The translations under genes and the position numbers were made by a program. From contig NZ_JASZYV010000001.1 in the NCBI RefSeq assembly GCF_030316895.1, positions 744,001 to 808,000 on the forward strand: a stretch of 64,000 nucleotides of DNA, written 5' to 3'. This DNA comes from Variovorax dokdonensis. GTDB taxonomy: Bacteria; Pseudomonadota; Gammaproteobacteria; Burkholderiales; Burkholderiaceae_C. Positions 9,030-19,710 of the stretch are shown here, piece after piece; position 1 is the first letter of the stretch; each line of letters starts with the position of its first letter. The notes below the pieces were generated by a model. It worked only from the letters and a program-made list of their open reading frames with translations, made no database searches and was not told the DNA's origin.

Positions 9030-11891
9030 TCAGCCGGTATTGCGCAGGCCCGCCGCCACCCCGTTGATCGACAGGTGGATGCCGCGCTGCAGCCGCTCGC
9101 CGCCGTCGCCGGCTCGATAGCGTCGCATCAGTTCTACCTGCAGGTGGTGCAGCGGGTCGATGTAGGGAAAGCGATGGCGGACCGATCGCTGCATGTCCGA
9201 GTTGCCCTCCAGCCGCGCTTTCGCGCCGGTGATGAGCGTCAGTGCGTCGGACGTGCGGTGCCACTCGGTGTCGATCATCGAGAAGACCTTCTTGCGCAAC
9301 TTGCGGTCCTCGACCAGTTCGGCGTAGCGCGACGCCAGCGCCAGGTCGCTCTTGGCCAGCACCATGTCCATGTTGGACAACAGCGTGCGGAAGAACGGCC
9401 ACTGCGCATACATGCGCTGCAGCAGTGCCACGCGCGCCTTTCGCGCGGTCGGGCTGCCGGCGCTGTCCAGAAAGGCTTCCACGCCCGAGCCGAAGCCGTA
9501 CCAACCCGGCAGCGTGAGCCGGCACTGGCCCCAGCTGAAGCTCCAGGGCACGGCACGGAGGTCTTCGATCTGGTGGCTGGGATTGCGCGAGGCAGGTCTT
9601 GAGCCGATGTTCAATTCGGCGATCTCGCGGATCGGGGTGGAGCTGAAGAAGTAGTCGCCAAAGCCGGGCGTGCCGTAGACCAGGTCGCGGTAGGCGGCCA
9701 TGCTGGCGGCAGAAAGTTCGTCCGCCGCGCTCATGAAGTCCGCCGGCGCCGCCTTGGCGGACGGCAGCAACGTGGCTTCGAGCGTGGCGGCGACCAGGGT
9801 CTCGAGGTTGCGCCGGCCGATCTCGCGGTTGGCGTACTTGGAGCCGATCACCTCGCCTTGTTCGGTCAGGCGGATCTGGCCGCGCACGGTGCCCGGCGGT
9901 TGGGCCAGGATGGCCTGGTAGCTCGGTCCACCGCCGCGCCCCACGGTGCCGCCTCGGCCGTGGAACATGCGCAGGCGCACCGCCTCGCCGGCCGGTGCCT
10001 GCTTGGCCATCTCGTCGAACAGTTGCACCAGGGCGCCGCCGGTGCGGTAGAGCTCCCAGTTGCTGGTGAAGATGCCGCCGTCCTTGTTGCTGTCGGAGTA
10101 GCCAAGCATCACGTCCTGTTCGCCACCAGAGCGCCGTACCAGCGCGGCGATGCCGGGCAACTCGTAGAAGGCGCGCACGATGGGCGCGGCATTGCGCAGG
10201 TCTTCGATGGTCTCGAACAGTGGCACCACGATCAGGTCGCACACGGCGTCGCTGTCGAGCGTGCCGCGCATGAGGCCCACTTCCTTTTGCAACAGCAGCA
10301 CCTCGAGCAGATCGCTCACGGTCTCGGTGTGGCTGATGATGTAGTGGCGGATGGCCTGGTTGCCGAATGCGGCGCGTGCGCGGCGTGCCTCGGCGAAGAT
10401 GGCCAGTTCGCTTTTTGCCAGCGGCGAGTATTCGGCGTCGGGCACGCGAAGGGGCCGCGTTTCGTCGAGCAGGCGCAGCAGCAGGGTCTGCTTGGCTTCC
10501 TCGGCCAGGCTGGCGTAGGAAGGTTCGACGCGCGCCGTGGCCAGGAGTTCGGCAACCACGGCTTCGTGCTTGTCCGAGCTTTGGCGCAGGTCCACGGTGG
10601 CCAGGTGAAAGCCGAAGACTTCGACCGCACGGATCAAGGGCGCGAGCCGGTTCGAAACCAGTGCGCCGCCGTGCTTTTCGAGCAGCGAGTCTTCGATCGT
10701 GCGCAGATCGGCAAGCAGGTCCTCGGCCTTCAGATAGGGGTTCTGCGGGGCCACGGCATGGCGCGCGGCCTGCCCGCCGGTCAGTTGCTGCAGCGTGGCG
10801 GCCAGTCGCGCATACATGCCGGTGAGGGCGCGGCGGTAGGGCTCGTCGCGGCGATGCTCGCTCGTGTCGGGCGAGCGCTCGGCCAGGGCGTGCATCTCGG
10901 CGGTCAGGTCGACCAGCGAGGCGGACAGCGAAAGCTCACCGCCCAGGTAGTGCAGTTCGGTCAGGTAGAAGCGCAGCACCATCTCGCACTGCCGGCGCAG
11001 CGCGTACTGCAGCGTCTCGGCCGTGACGTTGGGATTGCCGTCGCGGTCGCCGCCGATCCATTGGCCCATGCGAAGGAACGGCGCCACGCCCGCATGGCCC
11101 AGCGCGGCTTCGAGGTCGGCGTACACGTGAGGAATCTCGCGCAGGAAGGTCGCCTCGTAATAGCTCAGCGCGTTCTCGATCTCGTCGGCCACGGTCAGCT
11201 TGATGAAGCGCAGCAGACGGGTTTGCCACAGCTGGGTCACGCGCACGCGCAGCTGCTGCTCGTTCTGCGCCAGCTCGATGGGGGTCAGGGCATCGACACG
11301 GCTTTCGCCCTGGCTGGCCCAGGCGCGTCGTCGCAACAGGATGTCGTCGCGCGCCGCCAGCAGCTGGCTGATGCCGCGCTCTGCGTCCAGGATGCTCTTG
11401 CGCTGCACCTCGGTCGGGTGGGCCGTCAAGACCGGGGAGACATAGCTTCGCGCCAGCGTCTGCACCACCGCCTCGGTCGATACGCCTGCCTTGCGGATGC
11501 GCGTCAATGCGACGGCGAGGCTGCCCTCGATGCTTTCTCCGGATCGTTCGGCGTTGGTGCGCCGGCGGATCTGGTGCCGATCCTCGGCCAGGTTGGCGAG
11601 GTGGCTGAAATAGGTGAAGGCGCGGATCACGCGGACCGTCTCGGCAGCGCTCAGACCTTTGAGGAGGCTCTTGAGCGCCCGATCGGCCGAGTGGTCGGCA
11701 TCGCGCCGGAAGGCCACCGACAGCAGGCGAATCTTCTCGACGAGCTGGAAGGTCGCTTCGCCCTCCTGTTCGCGAATGACGTCGCCGAGAATGCGGCCAA
11801 GCAAGCGGATGTCGGCCACCAGGGTTTCGTCGTCCGTGTCCCGCTTTTTCTTGCGGACCGTGGGGGAGGGCATGCTCTTGGTGTTCTTCAC
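9030..11891 (-). CDS. ppc: Phosphoenolpyruvate carboxylase
   Basis: This 953-residue enzyme carboxylates phosphoenolpyruvate to oxaloacetate, refilling the citric acid cycle. Visible landmarks are [13 protein letters not shown] with catalytic H158, [34 protein letters not shown] and the C-terminal [14 protein letters not shown]. Length and motifs are normal for bacterial PEPC. The first codon is GTG at 11891; an ATG at 11873 would shorten it by six residues. It is divergent from hemC, with about 100 bp between them, and convergent with ugd. Confidence 0.97.
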   Translation of the reverse strand: MKNTKSMPSPTVRKKKRDTDDETLVADIRLLGRILGDVIREQEGEATFQLVEKIRLLSVAFRRDADHSADRALKSLLKGLSAAETVRVIRAFTYFSHLANLAEDRHQIRRRTNAERSGESIEGSLAVALTRIRKAGVSTEAVVQTLARSYVSPVLTAHPTEVQRKSILDAERGISQLLAARDDILLRRRAWASQGESRVDALTPIELAQNEQQLRVRVTQLWQTRLLRFIKLTVADEIENALSYYEATFLREIPHVYADLEAALGHAGVAPFLRMGQWIGGDRDGNPNVTAETLQYALRRQCEMVLRFYLTELHYLGGELSLSASLVDLTAEMHALAERSPDTSEHRRDEPYRRALTGMYARLAATLQQLTGGQAARHAVAPQNPYLKAEDLLADLRTIEDSLLEKHGGALVSNRLAPLIRAVEVFGFHLATVDLRQSSDKHEAVVAELLATARVEPSYASLAEEAKQTLLLRLLDETRPLRVPDAEYSPLAKSELAIFAEARRARAAFGNQAIRHYIISHTETVSDLLEVLLLQKEVGLMRGTLDSDAVCDLIVVPLFETIEDLRNAAPIVRAFYELPGIAALVRRSGGEQDVMLGYSDSNKDGGIFTSNWELYRTGGALVQLFDEMAKQAPAGEAVRLRMFHGRGGTVGRGGGPSYQAILAQPPGTVRGQIRLTEQGEVIGSKYANREIGRRNLETLVAATLEATLLPSAKAAPADFMSAADELSAASMAAYRDLVYGTPGFGDYFFSSTPIREIAELNIGSRPASRNPSHQIEDLRAVPWSFSWGQCRLTLPGWYGFGSGVEAFLDSAGSPTARKARVALLQRMYAQWPFFRTLLSNMDMVLAKSDLALASRYAELVEDRKLRKKVFSMIDTEWHRTSDALTLITGAKARLEGNSDMQRSVRHRFPYIDPLHHLQVELMRRYRAGDGGERLQRGIHLSINGVAAGLRNTG

Positions 11892-11992
11892 GTCTCTCGT
11901 TCCTCAGGTTGCGGGGAGGCGATTGCCAGCACGGTTGCTGCGTCGCAGCATGCTAGCATCCGACGACATATTTGTAAGAGCCGGAGACTGGT

Positions 11993-12907
11993 TTGACCCC
12001 TCTCGTGATCGCCACCCGCGAAAGTCGGCTGGCACTGTGGCAGGCACGACACGTTCAGGGCCTGCTCGAAGCCCGGGGCCACACCGTATCGCTGCTGGGC
12101 ATGACCACGCGCGGTGACCAGATCCTCGACCGATCGCTCAGCAAGGTCGGCGGCAAGGGCCTGTTCGTGAAGGAGCTCGAACTCGCCCTGGAAGAACGCC
12201 GCGCCGACCTGGCGGTCCATTCCCTGAAGGACGTTCCGATGGACCTGCCGGAAGGCTTCAGCCTCGCCTGCGTCCTGACCCGCGAAGACCCGCGCGATGC
12301 GCTCGTTTCGCCCGACTTCCCAAGCCTCCAAGCGCTGCCCAAAGGGGCCGTGGTGGGTACATCGAGCCTGCGGCGGATGGTGTTGCTGCGTGCATTGCGT
12401 CCGGACCTGCAGATCGAGCCCCTGCGCGGCAACCTCGACACGCGCCTTCGCAAGCTCGACGAAGGTCAATACGCCGCCATCGTGCTGGCGGCGGCGGGCC
12501 TGAAGCGGCTGGGCCTCGAAGAGCGCATCCGCGCCGTGTTCGAGCCCGACGAGATGCTGCCCGCAGCGGGGCAGGGCGCGCTCGGCATCGAGGTGCGCAC
12601 CGACCGTGCCGACCTGCTGGCCGCGCTGGCCCCGCTCGCTTCGCAAGCCGATTTCCTGGCGACGGCGGCCGAGCGTGCGGTGAGCCGGGCCATGGGCGGC
12701 AGCTGCTCCGTGCCGCTGGCGGCGCACGCGCGCTGGCAGGATTCAGAGAACCTGCGCATTGACGCCGCCTGGGGTGACGCCGAAGGACAGGCGGACCTGT
12801 TGCGCGTGCACGCGAGCGCGGCGGTGTCGACGATGGGCGAGGCCCAGGCGCTGGGCCAGGAAGCTGCGCGCGCGTTGCGCGAAGCCGGCGCCCGCGTTCC
12901 CGGGTGA
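11993..12907 (+). CDS. hemC: Hydroxymethylbilane synthase (porphobilinogen deaminase)
   Basis: HemC links four porphobilinogens into hydroxymethylbilane. The 304-residue protein begins [15 protein letters not shown] and carries the cofactor-attachment motif MGGSCSVPL, with C238 binding the dipyrromethane cofactor. The start codon is TTG at 11993; it is supported by GGAGA at 11983-11987 at correct spacing, and no in-frame ATG precedes the conserved N-terminus. It opens the hemC-hemD-hemX-hemY operon and its stop overlaps the hemD start (GTGA). Confidence 0.96.
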   Translation: MTPLVIATRESRLALWQARHVQGLLEARGHTVSLLGMTTRGDQILDRSLSKVGGKGLFVKELELALEERRADLAVHSLKDVPMDLPEGFSLACVLTREDPRDALVSPDFPSLQALPKGAVVGTSSLRRMVLLRALRPDLQIEPLRGNLDTRLRKLDEGQYAAIVLAAAGLKRLGLEERIRAVFEPDEMLPAAGQGALGIEVRTDRADLLAALAPLASQADFLATAAERAVSRAMGGSCSVPLAAHARWQDSENLRIDAAWGDAEGQADLLRVHASAAVSTMGEAQALGQEAARALREAGARVPG

Positions 12908-13686
12908 GCGCCGTGCCACAGAGGCGGGTGCTGGTCACGCGCCCCGTGCACGAGGCGCGGCGCTGGCTCGATGGCTTGCGCGCGCAAGGCTTCGATGCGC
13001 AGGCCCTGCCGCTCATCACCATCGCACCACTGCAAGACACGACCCGGCTCGATGCGGTTCGCGCCGACGCCTTGGACTTCAAGGCATGGATGTTTGTCAG
13101 CGCCGCGGCGGTCAGGCATTTCTTGAACGGTGACGCACGGCTCGTCGCCTCGGACGGACCGCGTTGCTGGGCCACCGGCCCTGGGACCGTGGCGGCACTG
13201 CGAGATGCCGGCGTGCCGCGTCATCGGATCGATGCCCCGGATGACGCATCCCCACGTTTCGATTCCGAAGCCCTGTGGCCGCTGGTGGCCCAGCAGGTGA
13301 GTGCCGGCACGCGAGTGCTGCTCGTTCGTGGTGCGGGCGAAGATGACCTGCCGGCAGGTCGCGACTGGCTGGCTGGGCAGATCGAGGCAGCCGGCGGGCA
13401 AGCCCATGCGGTCGCCGCCTATCGGCGCACTGCGCCAAGCTGGGACGAGGCACTGACAGAGCTGGCCCGCTCGGCGAGCAGCGACGGGACCATCTGGCTG
13501 TTCAGCAGTTCGCAGGCGGTCGCCAACCTTCGACAGCTGCTGCCCGACGTCGACTGGAAGGCCGCCTGCGCCATCTGTACCCACCCGCGCATCGGCGACG
13601 CCGCGAGCGCTGCCGGTTTTGGTCGTGTGCAGGTGGCCAATGCGCCCCTGAAGGCCCTCGCCGCGTCGATAGAATCGTTCGCATGA
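12904..13686 (+). CDS. hemD: Uroporphyrinogen-III synthase
   Basis: HemD cyclises hydroxymethylbilane with D-ring inversion to uroporphyrinogen III. This weakly conserved family is recognised here by [34 protein letters not shown] at its start (a pattern spread over residues 7-40), the central [11 protein letters not shown], and the C-terminal segment [13 protein letters not shown]. It has 260 residues. It starts at GTG 12904 inside the hemC stop and ends in an ATGA overlap with hemX. HemD and HemX are fused in some betaproteobacteria; here they are separate frames. Confidence 0.93.
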   Translation: MSAVPQRRVLVTRPVHEARRWLDGLRAQGFDAQALPLITIAPLQDTTRLDAVRADALDFKAWMFVSAAAVRHFLNGDARLVASDGPRCWATGPGTVAALRDAGVPRHRIDAPDDASPRFDSEALWPLVAQQVSAGTRVLLVRGAGEDDLPAGRDWLAGQIEAAGGQAHAVAAYRRTAPSWDEALTELARSASSDGTIWLFSSSQAVANLRQLLPDVDWKAACAICTHPRIGDAASAAGFGRVQVANAPLKALAASIESFA

Positions 13687-14756
13687 GCGAGGCCCCATTG
13701 ACCAACGACGCCGTGGCGATGCCCGTGAATCGGGCCGTGCCCTCGCCCGTCGCGGTGCCGGCTGTCGAAAACGGCGGTGGACTGACTCGCATCGTCCTCG
13801 CGGTGGTTGCGGTCGTCGCCTTCGTGGCCCTGCTGATGGCTTTTCTGCTCTGGCAGAACGTGAACGGCATGCGCGAGCAGCTGGCGCGCCAGAGCGCCGA
13901 TGCGCTGGCGCAGGCCGGAGAGGCGCGCACGCTTGCGCGGCAGGCCAGCGAGGTCGTGCGCGATGCCGCCGGCAAGATCGCCCTGAACGAATCGCGCATC
14001 GCCGAACTTGCCTTGCAGCGGGCGCAGCTGGAAGAAGTCATGCAGACGCTGTCGCGCTCGCGCGACGAGAGCATGGTGGTCGAGATCGATTCGGCCGTCC
14101 GACTGGGGCTGCAGCAGGCGCAGGCCACGGGCAACATCGAGCCGTTGCTGGTGGCCCTCAAGTTCGGCGAGCAGCGCGTGGCCCGCTCGGTCCAGCCGCG
14201 GCTGGCTCCGCTGCAGCGCGCCATGGCACGCGACCTGGACCAGTTGCAATCGACGGCTGGAGGCGGCATTGCAGATTCGCTGCACAAGCTGGACGACCTG
14301 ATGCGCCTCGTGGACGAACTGCCGGCAGCCAACGCGGTCGCGGCCCCCGGTGGCGGCAGTCTGCTGGCGGCCGAGCCCTTGCCTGCGGACGCGCCGTGGT
14401 GGCAGGAGATCTGGGCAGCGGTGCTGCAGGAAGCGCGCTCGCTGGTGCGCGTCGGCCGCGTCGATCGCCCCGAGGCAGTGCTGGTGAGCCAGGACCAGAT
14501 CTTCTTCCTGCGAGAGAACCTCAAGCTCAAGCTGCTCACGGTCCGTTTGTCCCTGCTCTCGCGGCAGATGAGCAACGCGCGTGCCGAACTGGCCAGCGTC
14601 ACCGCATCGCTCAATCGCTACTTCGACCCGCGCTCGCGCCGCACCCAGAGTGCGGCCACGCTGATCCAGCAACTTCAGGCGCAGATCAAAGAGGCGCCAG
14701 CGCTGAACATCGACAACACGCTGGCCGCGCTGACCGCCGCCGCCGCCGGGCGCTGA
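13683..14756 (+). CDS. hemX: HemX-like membrane protein (uroporphyrinogen-III C-methyltransferase family annotation)
   Basis: A 357-residue protein with an alanine/proline/valine-rich N-terminus, one transmembrane helix at about residues 36-58, then a long helical region with heptad-like spacing (MREQLARQSADALAQAGEAR onwards). It belongs to the HemX family, often labelled as methyltransferase because of E. coli operon history, but no S-adenosylmethionine-binding tetrapyrrole methylase domain is present. It probably sits in the inner membrane as a structural partner in haem metabolism. It overlaps hemD by 4 nt and is followed by hemY after 7 bp. Confidence 0.9.
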   Translation: MSEAPLTNDAVAMPVNRAVPSPVAVPAVENGGGLTRIVLAVVAVVAFVALLMAFLLWQNVNGMREQLARQSADALAQAGEARTLARQASEVVRDAAGKIALNESRIAELALQRAQLEEVMQTLSRSRDESMVVEIDSAVRLGLQQAQATGNIEPLLVALKFGEQRVARSVQPRLAPLQRAMARDLDQLQSTAGGGIADSLHKLDDLMRLVDELPAANAVAAPGGGSLLAAEPLPADAPWWQEIWAAVLQEARSLVRVGRVDRPEAVLVSQDQIFFLRENLKLKLLTVRLSLLSRQMSNARAELASVTASLNRYFDPRSRRTQSAATLIQQLQAQIKEAPALNIDNTLAALTAAAAGR

Positions 14757-14763
14757 TCCCGAC

Positions 14764-16044
14764 ATGCGCGCGGCTCTTTGGCTTCTGGCACTGTTCGGCA
14801 TCGCCGCCGGGGTGGCGCTGTTTGCAGGCAGCAACGAGGGCACGATCACCGTGTTCTGGCCGCCGTGGCGCATCGACCTCTCGCTCAACCTAGTGCTGAT
14901 GTTGGCGCTGGGTTTGTTCGTGGTGCTGCACCTGGCATTGCGCGGCCTGGGGGCGCTGCTTTCCTTGCCGGCCCAGGCCCGTCAATGGCGCATGCAGCAA
15001 AAGGAACGCGCCCTGCATACCGCGCTGCTCGAATCCATCGTCCAACTGCTGGCCGGCCGCTTCTCGCGGGCGGCGAAGGCCGCGCAATCCGCGCTGGCAC
15101 AAGAGCGCACGCTCGAAGCGCTCAACGCGAGGCTGCCCATGGCCGCGCAGGTGCGCACCCTCTCGCACCTGCTGGCTGCGGAAAGCGCCAACTCGCTGCA
15201 GGACAAGCCTTCGCGCGATGCGCATCTGCAGCATGCCCTGTCCGAAAGCGGCGAAGGCAGCGTGAGTCCCGAGACCCGCGAGGGGGTACAGCTGCGTGCG
15301 GCTTATTGGGCGCTGCAGGATCGCGATGCGCAAGCGGCCCTCGCGCGCCTGCAGGAACTTCCCCACGGTGCCCAGCGGCGCACGCTGGCCCTGCGGCTTT
15401 GGCTGAAGGCGGCGCGTCTCGACGGCCGAACGCTGCAGGCGTTGGAAACGGCACGCCTTCTGGCCAAGCACCGCGCGTTTTCGCAGACTGCCGCCCACAG
15501 CATCATCCGGGGCTTGGCGACCGATCTGTTGAGCGAGGCGCACGACCCGTCGCAGTTGCAGCACGCCTGGTCCGAATTGGATGCCATGGAGCGCGAGATG
15601 CCCGAAGTGGCCCTGCATGCAGCCCAGCGGCAGGTCTTGCTGCGCGGCGACCCTGCCGTGGCGCGCAACTGGCTGTTGCCGATCTGGGATCGGATGACGG
15701 CGCATCCCGATCGGCTGAGCGACAGCCTGCGGGTCAAGCTCACCCGGGCGCTCGAGGTGGGCCTGGATTCGGTGGATGCCGAATGGCTGGCGCGCATCGA
15801 GACTGCGCAGCGCAATGATCCTCGCGACCCCAATCTCCAGTACCTGGCTGGCATGGCCTGCCTGAAACGCCAGCTCTGGGGCAAGGCGCAACAGCTGCTC
15901 ACCCAGGCTGGTCTTGGCTTGAAGGACCCTGGCCTGCACCGCCAGGCCTGGCAGGCACTGGCCCGCCTGGCGGAGGAGCGCGGCGATCCCGAGCAGGCTG
16001 CCATGGCCTGGAAACGCGCCGCCGAAAGCGACTCCGGCCGCTGA
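14764..16044 (+). CDS. hemY: HemY protein, membrane-anchored TPR-like
   Basis: A 426-residue HemY of the proteobacterial type, not the Gram-positive protoporphyrinogen oxidase of the same name. Two hydrophobic segments lie at about residues 3-20 and 38-64, with the conserved FWPPWRIDLSLNL between them. A long helical C-terminal part resembles tetratricopeptide repeats (for example LQYLAGMACLKRQLWGKAQQLL). Its exact role in late haem synthesis is unsettled. It ends the hem operon; a GC stem-loop follows at 16062-16085. Confidence 0.92.
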   Translation: MRAALWLLALFGIAAGVALFAGSNEGTITVFWPPWRIDLSLNLVLMLALGLFVVLHLALRGLGALLSLPAQARQWRMQQKERALHTALLESIVQLLAGRFSRAAKAAQSALAQERTLEALNARLPMAAQVRTLSHLLAAESANSLQDKPSRDAHLQHALSESGEGSVSPETREGVQLRAAYWALQDRDAQAALARLQELPHGAQRRTLALRLWLKAARLDGRTLQALETARLLAKHRAFSQTAAHSIIRGLATDLLSEAHDPSQLQHAWSELDAMEREMPEVALHAAQRQVLLRGDPAVARNWLLPIWDRMTAHPDRLSDSLRVKLTRALEVGLDSVDAEWLARIETAQRNDPRDPNLQYLAGMACLKRQLWGKAQQLLTQAGLGLKDPGLHRQAWQALARLAEERGDPEQAAMAWKRAAESDSGR

Positions 16045-16061
16045 AACGGGCCCATTCCCGG

Positions 16062-16085
16062 GTCTGTGCCCGTTGCGGCACAGAC
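16062..16085 (+). terminator. Stem-loop after hemY
   Basis: GTCTGTGCC (16062-16070) and GGCACAGAC (16077-16085) form a 9-bp perfect stem with a CGTTGC loop, 18 bp after the hemY stop. There is no T-run, so it may end transcription weakly or simply protect the mRNA 3' end. Confidence 0.4.
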
Positions 16086-16225
16086 GTTGCGTCAGTTCCC
16101 GAAATTCACTTGGCGACCCTTCCAATCGGGATACCCCGGAAGGAGGGCTGGCACACGCCGGACAAGTGAAGTACATTCGGTAACGATTGCCAAAGTATTA
16201 ATTACTTTGTGACCGGAGAATCATT

Positions 16226-17356
16226 TTGAAGTCTTTGGTGTTACGCGCCGCACTCCTTCTTTCTTTCGCCCTTGTACAAGGGTGTGCCATCGTTCCTGGC
16301 TACGACTTGATGGGCAGTGACAAGTCGACGGCGCCGCCGTTGCCGCTTGCGCCCGGAGATGCGCCGCCCGATGGTGCAATGACGCAGATCACGCCGGAAC
16401 TCAACGCCAAGATGCGCGCTGCGTTCTCGACGGGCATCAGCCCGGAGGTGCAAGCCTTGATGGGCGAACCCGAGCCCTATCGCATCGGCATCGGCGACTC
16501 CATCGGCATCGTCGTGTTCGACCATCCCGAACTGGTCTACAGCGCCACGCCTCCGAGCACCGGCGCCGATCCGAACAGCGTGTCGCCGGCCCCCGGGTAC
16601 CTCGTTTCGAGCACGGGCACGCTCACATTTCCGTATGTGGGCGCGATCCAGGCCGCAGGAATGACCATCCAGGAATTCAATGACGTGCTCGTGAAGCGTC
16701 TTGCCCGGGTGTTCCGCGATCCGCAGGTGCAGGTGCGCGTCGAGGCGTTCCGCAGCAAGCGCATCTATATGGAAGGTGAGGTCCGGACGCCCGGCATCAT
16801 GGTCATCTCCGACATTCCGATGACCTTGGCGGAGGCACTCAACCGTGCTGGCGGCGTCGGGCCGGCCGGGGATCGCTCGAACGTCAGCCTCACGCGCAAG
16901 GGCGTGACGACCAACATCGACCTCATGCGCATGGTCGCGGCCGGAGCCGACCCTGCCCGCATTCCGCTGAAGAGCGGCGATGTCGTGTTCGTTCACAACC
17001 GGGACGAACGCAAGGTGTTCGTGATGGGCGAAGTGGCCAGCCAGCAGGCCATGATGATGCGAAATGGACGCCTGACGCTCAACGACGCGCTGGGCGAGGC
17101 CGGCGGCGTGCTGCTCGGTACGTCCAACCCGCGCCAGATCTTCGTGATCCGCAACCAGCCCGAAGGCGGCTACACCATCTTCCACCTGGACGCGCGCACG
17201 GCGACGGCGCTGGCCTTGGCCGACGGGTTCCCGCTGCGGCCGCGCGACGTCGTCTTCGTCGACCCGGTGCCGCTGGTGATGTGGAGCCGTGTTGCCAACC
17301 TGATCCTCCCGACGACCGCGGCCTACACCTCGGTGTCCAACATCAACAAGCCATGA
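16226..17356 (+). CDS. wza: Wza-type polysaccharide export outer-membrane lipoprotein
   Basis: A 376-residue export protein. A lipoprotein signal (MKSLVLRAALLLSFALVQGC, C20 as lipidation site) is followed by a Poly_export domain (YRIGIGDSIGIVVFDHPEL) and SLBB-type segments (KRIYMEGEVRTPGIM and RKVFVMGEVASQQAMMM). Wza oligomers form the outer-membrane channel for capsule or exopolysaccharide. The start is TTG at 16226, supported by GGAG at 16215-16218; it gives the complete signal peptide. Length fits Wza. It is translationally coupled to wzc by an ATGA overlap. Promoter signals in the 180 bp upstream are not clear to me. Confidence 0.92.
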   Translation: MKSLVLRAALLLSFALVQGCAIVPGYDLMGSDKSTAPPLPLAPGDAPPDGAMTQITPELNAKMRAAFSTGISPEVQALMGEPEPYRIGIGDSIGIVVFDHPELVYSATPPSTGADPNSVSPAPGYLVSSTGTLTFPYVGAIQAAGMTIQEFNDVLVKRLARVFRDPQVQVRVEAFRSKRIYMEGEVRTPGIMVISDIPMTLAEALNRAGGVGPAGDRSNVSLTRKGVTTNIDLMRMVAAGADPARIPLKSGDVVFVHNRDERKVFVMGEVASQQAMMMRNGRLTLNDALGEAGGVLLGTSNPRQIFVIRNQPEGGYTIFHLDARTATALALADGFPLRPRDVVFVDPVPLVMWSRVANLILPTTAAYTSVSNINKP

Positions 17357-19617
17357 ACCCGAACCTGCATTCCGGCCTGGGGCCCAGTTCCGCCATCGTG
17401 GTCTCGGAGTCTCCGCCCGAAGGCGAGGTCGACCTGGGCCGCTATGTCGAAGCGCTGGTCACCCACAAGTGGCTGATCCTGTTCATCGTCGTGGTGACCA
17501 CGTCGCTGGCGGCGGTGTATGCCGCGCTTCAGCGGCCGGTCTATGCGACGAATCTCCTGGTCCAGGTGGAGGAATCGGGCGGCACCACGCGTGACGTGCT
17601 GGGGCAGGCCAGCACGCTGGCCGACCTGAAGACGCCGTCCTCGGCGGAAATCGAGATCATCCGTTCCCGATCCGTCGTCGGTGCCGCCGTCGATGCAACC
17701 CGCGCCAATATCGACGCGACGCCGCGCTATGCGCCCTATGTCGGTGGCTGGCTGGCGCGGCGTGCCACCGGACTGTCCGAGCCAGGCTTCCTCGGCATGC
17801 CGGGGTATGTCACCGGTACCGAACGCATCGGCGTCGCCCGCTTCAACGCGCCCCCGGCCCTGGAGGGCGTTCAACTGGTCGTCACCGCCAAGGGCAACGG
17901 ACGCTATGGACTGCGCGCACCGTGGTGGACGTCGGAGATCGAAGGCCAGGTTGGCGAAGCTTTGAAGGCGGACACGCCCGAGGGACCCATCGACCTCATG
18001 CTGAGCGTGCTGCAGGGCAAGCCGGGCGCCCAGTTCTTCCTGGTCCGCGGCTCGCGCCAGTCGTCCATCGACGGCATTCGCGGCGCGTTGTCGCTGTCGG
18101 AGACGACCCGCCAGTCGGGTGTGATCAACGTCGGCTTGCAAGGCGAGAACCCGTCCAGGCTGGTGGCCGTGCTCAACGCCATTGGCGATCAGTACGTCCA
18201 GCAGAACATTGCCCGCCGCGCGGCCGAGGCGCAGAAATCGCTGGCGTTCCTGGATGTGCAACTGCCCGCCTTCAAGCAGCAGCTCGAACAGTCCGAAGAC
18301 GCGTTCAATCGCTTCCGGGTGCGCAACGGCACCGTGTCGGTCACCGACGAAACCACCGCCACGTTGACGCGTTCGGTCACGCGGCAGACTGAGCTGTTCC
18401 AGGCGGAGCAGAAGCGCACCGAGTTGTCGCAACGCTTCACCGCGCAGCATCCCCTGGTCCGCACGCTCGACACGCAAATCGCCTCCATGAAGGCCGATCT
18501 GGCGGAGACGCAACGACGCATCCGCGCCCTGCCGCAAATCCAGCAGGAGGCTGTGCGCCTCGAGCGCGATGTGCGAGTCAACTCGGAGCTCTACCAGTCA
18601 CTGCTCAATAACGCGGTGCAGCTGCGCCTGGTCAAGGAAGGCAAGGTCGGCAATGTTCGCGTGCTCGACGAAGCCGTGCTGCCCAACTACCCCTTCAAGC
18701 CGAACCGGACGCGCATCGTTGCCGCCGGCCTGGCATTCGGGCTGTTCCTGGGTGTGGCGATCGCGCTGGTGCGCAGCCTGTTCGTGGAAAAGCGCATCCG
18801 CGACCCCTACGAGGTGGAAGCCGGAACCGGCATGGCCGTGTTCTCGACGATTCCCACCAGCGCTCGCCAATCGCCGATCGCGCAGCGTCGACTGACGGGG
18901 CCGTCCGGCACACGTCTGCTGGCGCTCGATACGCCCGACGATCCGACCGTCGAAAGCCTGCGCAGCATGCGAACCGCGCTGCAGTTCGCGATGCTGGAGG
19001 CGCCGAGCAACCGCGTTGTGATCACCGGGGCTACTCCGGGCGTCGGCAAGAGCTTCGTCACCGCCAACTTCGCGGCCCTGCTGGCCGCATCGGGCAAGAA
19101 GACCTTGCTGGTGGATGCCGATCTGCGGCGCGGCCAGCTGCATCATTACCTGGGCCTGCAGCGCCATGGCGGCCTGTCCGAGCTGATCGCCGGCAGCCTG
19201 ACGGTGCAGAAGACCGTGCACAAGCAGGTCGTTCACAACCTGGACTTCCTCGCCACCGGCCAGTTGCCGCCCAACCCGGGCGAGTTGCTCAACTCGGACT
19301 CCTTTGCCAACGTGCTGCAGAACCTGTCCGAGCAGTACGACATCGTCGTGATCGATACCCCGCCCGTGCTGGTGGCTTCGGATGCCACGGCGACCGCGGC
19401 GCATGCGGGCACCGTGTTGATCGTCGCGCGGGCCGACCTGTCGACGATGGGCGAGGTCAAGGAGGCCGTGCGTCGCCTGTCCCTGGGTGGAAAGACAGCG
19501 GCGGGCGTGCTGCTCAACGGTGTGGACGGCAAGCGCCGTTCGTTCGGCGGCAACAAGTACGGCCGCTATGGCTCGGCCGACTACAGCTACGAGAGCATCC
19601 TGCCGGACAACACGTAG
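17353..19617 (+). CDS. wzc: Wzc-type chain-length determinant and tyrosine autokinase
   Basis: A 754-residue BY-kinase. A Wzz domain with a first transmembrane helix at about residues 40-60 is followed by a large periplasmic coiled-coil region, a GNVR-like segment and a second helix at about 456-474. The cytoplasmic kinase has Walker A GATPGVGKS (about 558), Walker A' LLVDADLRRGQ (about 586) and Walker B IVVIDTPP (about 666). The C-terminal tail holds only four tyrosines (NKY, GRY and DYSY). It controls polymer length and assembly with Wza. The cognate phosphatase Wzb is not adjacent. Start ATG 17353 overlaps the wza stop; an in-frame codon at 17281 would lie inside wza. Confidence 0.95.
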   Translation: MNPNLHSGLGPSSAIVVSESPPEGEVDLGRYVEALVTHKWLILFIVVVTTSLAAVYAALQRPVYATNLLVQVEESGGTTRDVLGQASTLADLKTPSSAEIEIIRSRSVVGAAVDATRANIDATPRYAPYVGGWLARRATGLSEPGFLGMPGYVTGTERIGVARFNAPPALEGVQLVVTAKGNGRYGLRAPWWTSEIEGQVGEALKADTPEGPIDLMLSVLQGKPGAQFFLVRGSRQSSIDGIRGALSLSETTRQSGVINVGLQGENPSRLVAVLNAIGDQYVQQNIARRAAEAQKSLAFLDVQLPAFKQQLEQSEDAFNRFRVRNGTVSVTDETTATLTRSVTRQTELFQAEQKRTELSQRFTAQHPLVRTLDTQIASMKADLAETQRRIRALPQIQQEAVRLERDVRVNSELYQSLLNNAVQLRLVKEGKVGNVRVLDEAVLPNYPFKPNRTRIVAAGLAFGLFLGVAIALVRSLFVEKRIRDPYEVEAGTGMAVFSTIPTSARQSPIAQRRLTGPSGTRLLALDTPDDPTVESLRSMRTALQFAMLEAPSNRVVITGATPGVGKSFVTANFAALLAASGKKTLLVDADLRRGQLHHYLGLQRHGGLSELIAGSLTVQKTVHKQVVHNLDFLATGQLPPNPGELLNSDSFANVLQNLSEQYDIVVIDTPPVLVASDATATAAHAGTVLIVARADLSTMGEVKEAVRRLSLGGKTAAGVLLNGVDGKRRSFGGNKYGRYGSADYSYESILPDNT

Positions 19618-19659
19618 CGCTCTGCTGCGTGGCCTTGCGGCGTGCCGGACGCCGCGGCC

Positions 19660-19681
19660 GCCCTGGCTTGCCTGCCAGGGC
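19660..19681. terminator. Stem-loop between convergent wzc and GT4 genes
   Basis: GCCCTGGC (19660-19667) and GCCAGGGC (19674-19681) form an 8-bp perfect stem with a TTGCCT loop in the 93-bp gap between converging genes. Position suits a shared terminator, but neither side has a T-run. Confidence 0.35.
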
Positions 19682-19710
19682 CCACCTGCTTGCTTGTATC
19701 GACCTGCGCT

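Noticed and set aside
9858..11996. A 712-codon open frame antisense to ppc
   Set aside because: A typical high-GC shadow of ppc; composition is His/Gln/Arg rich with no domain.
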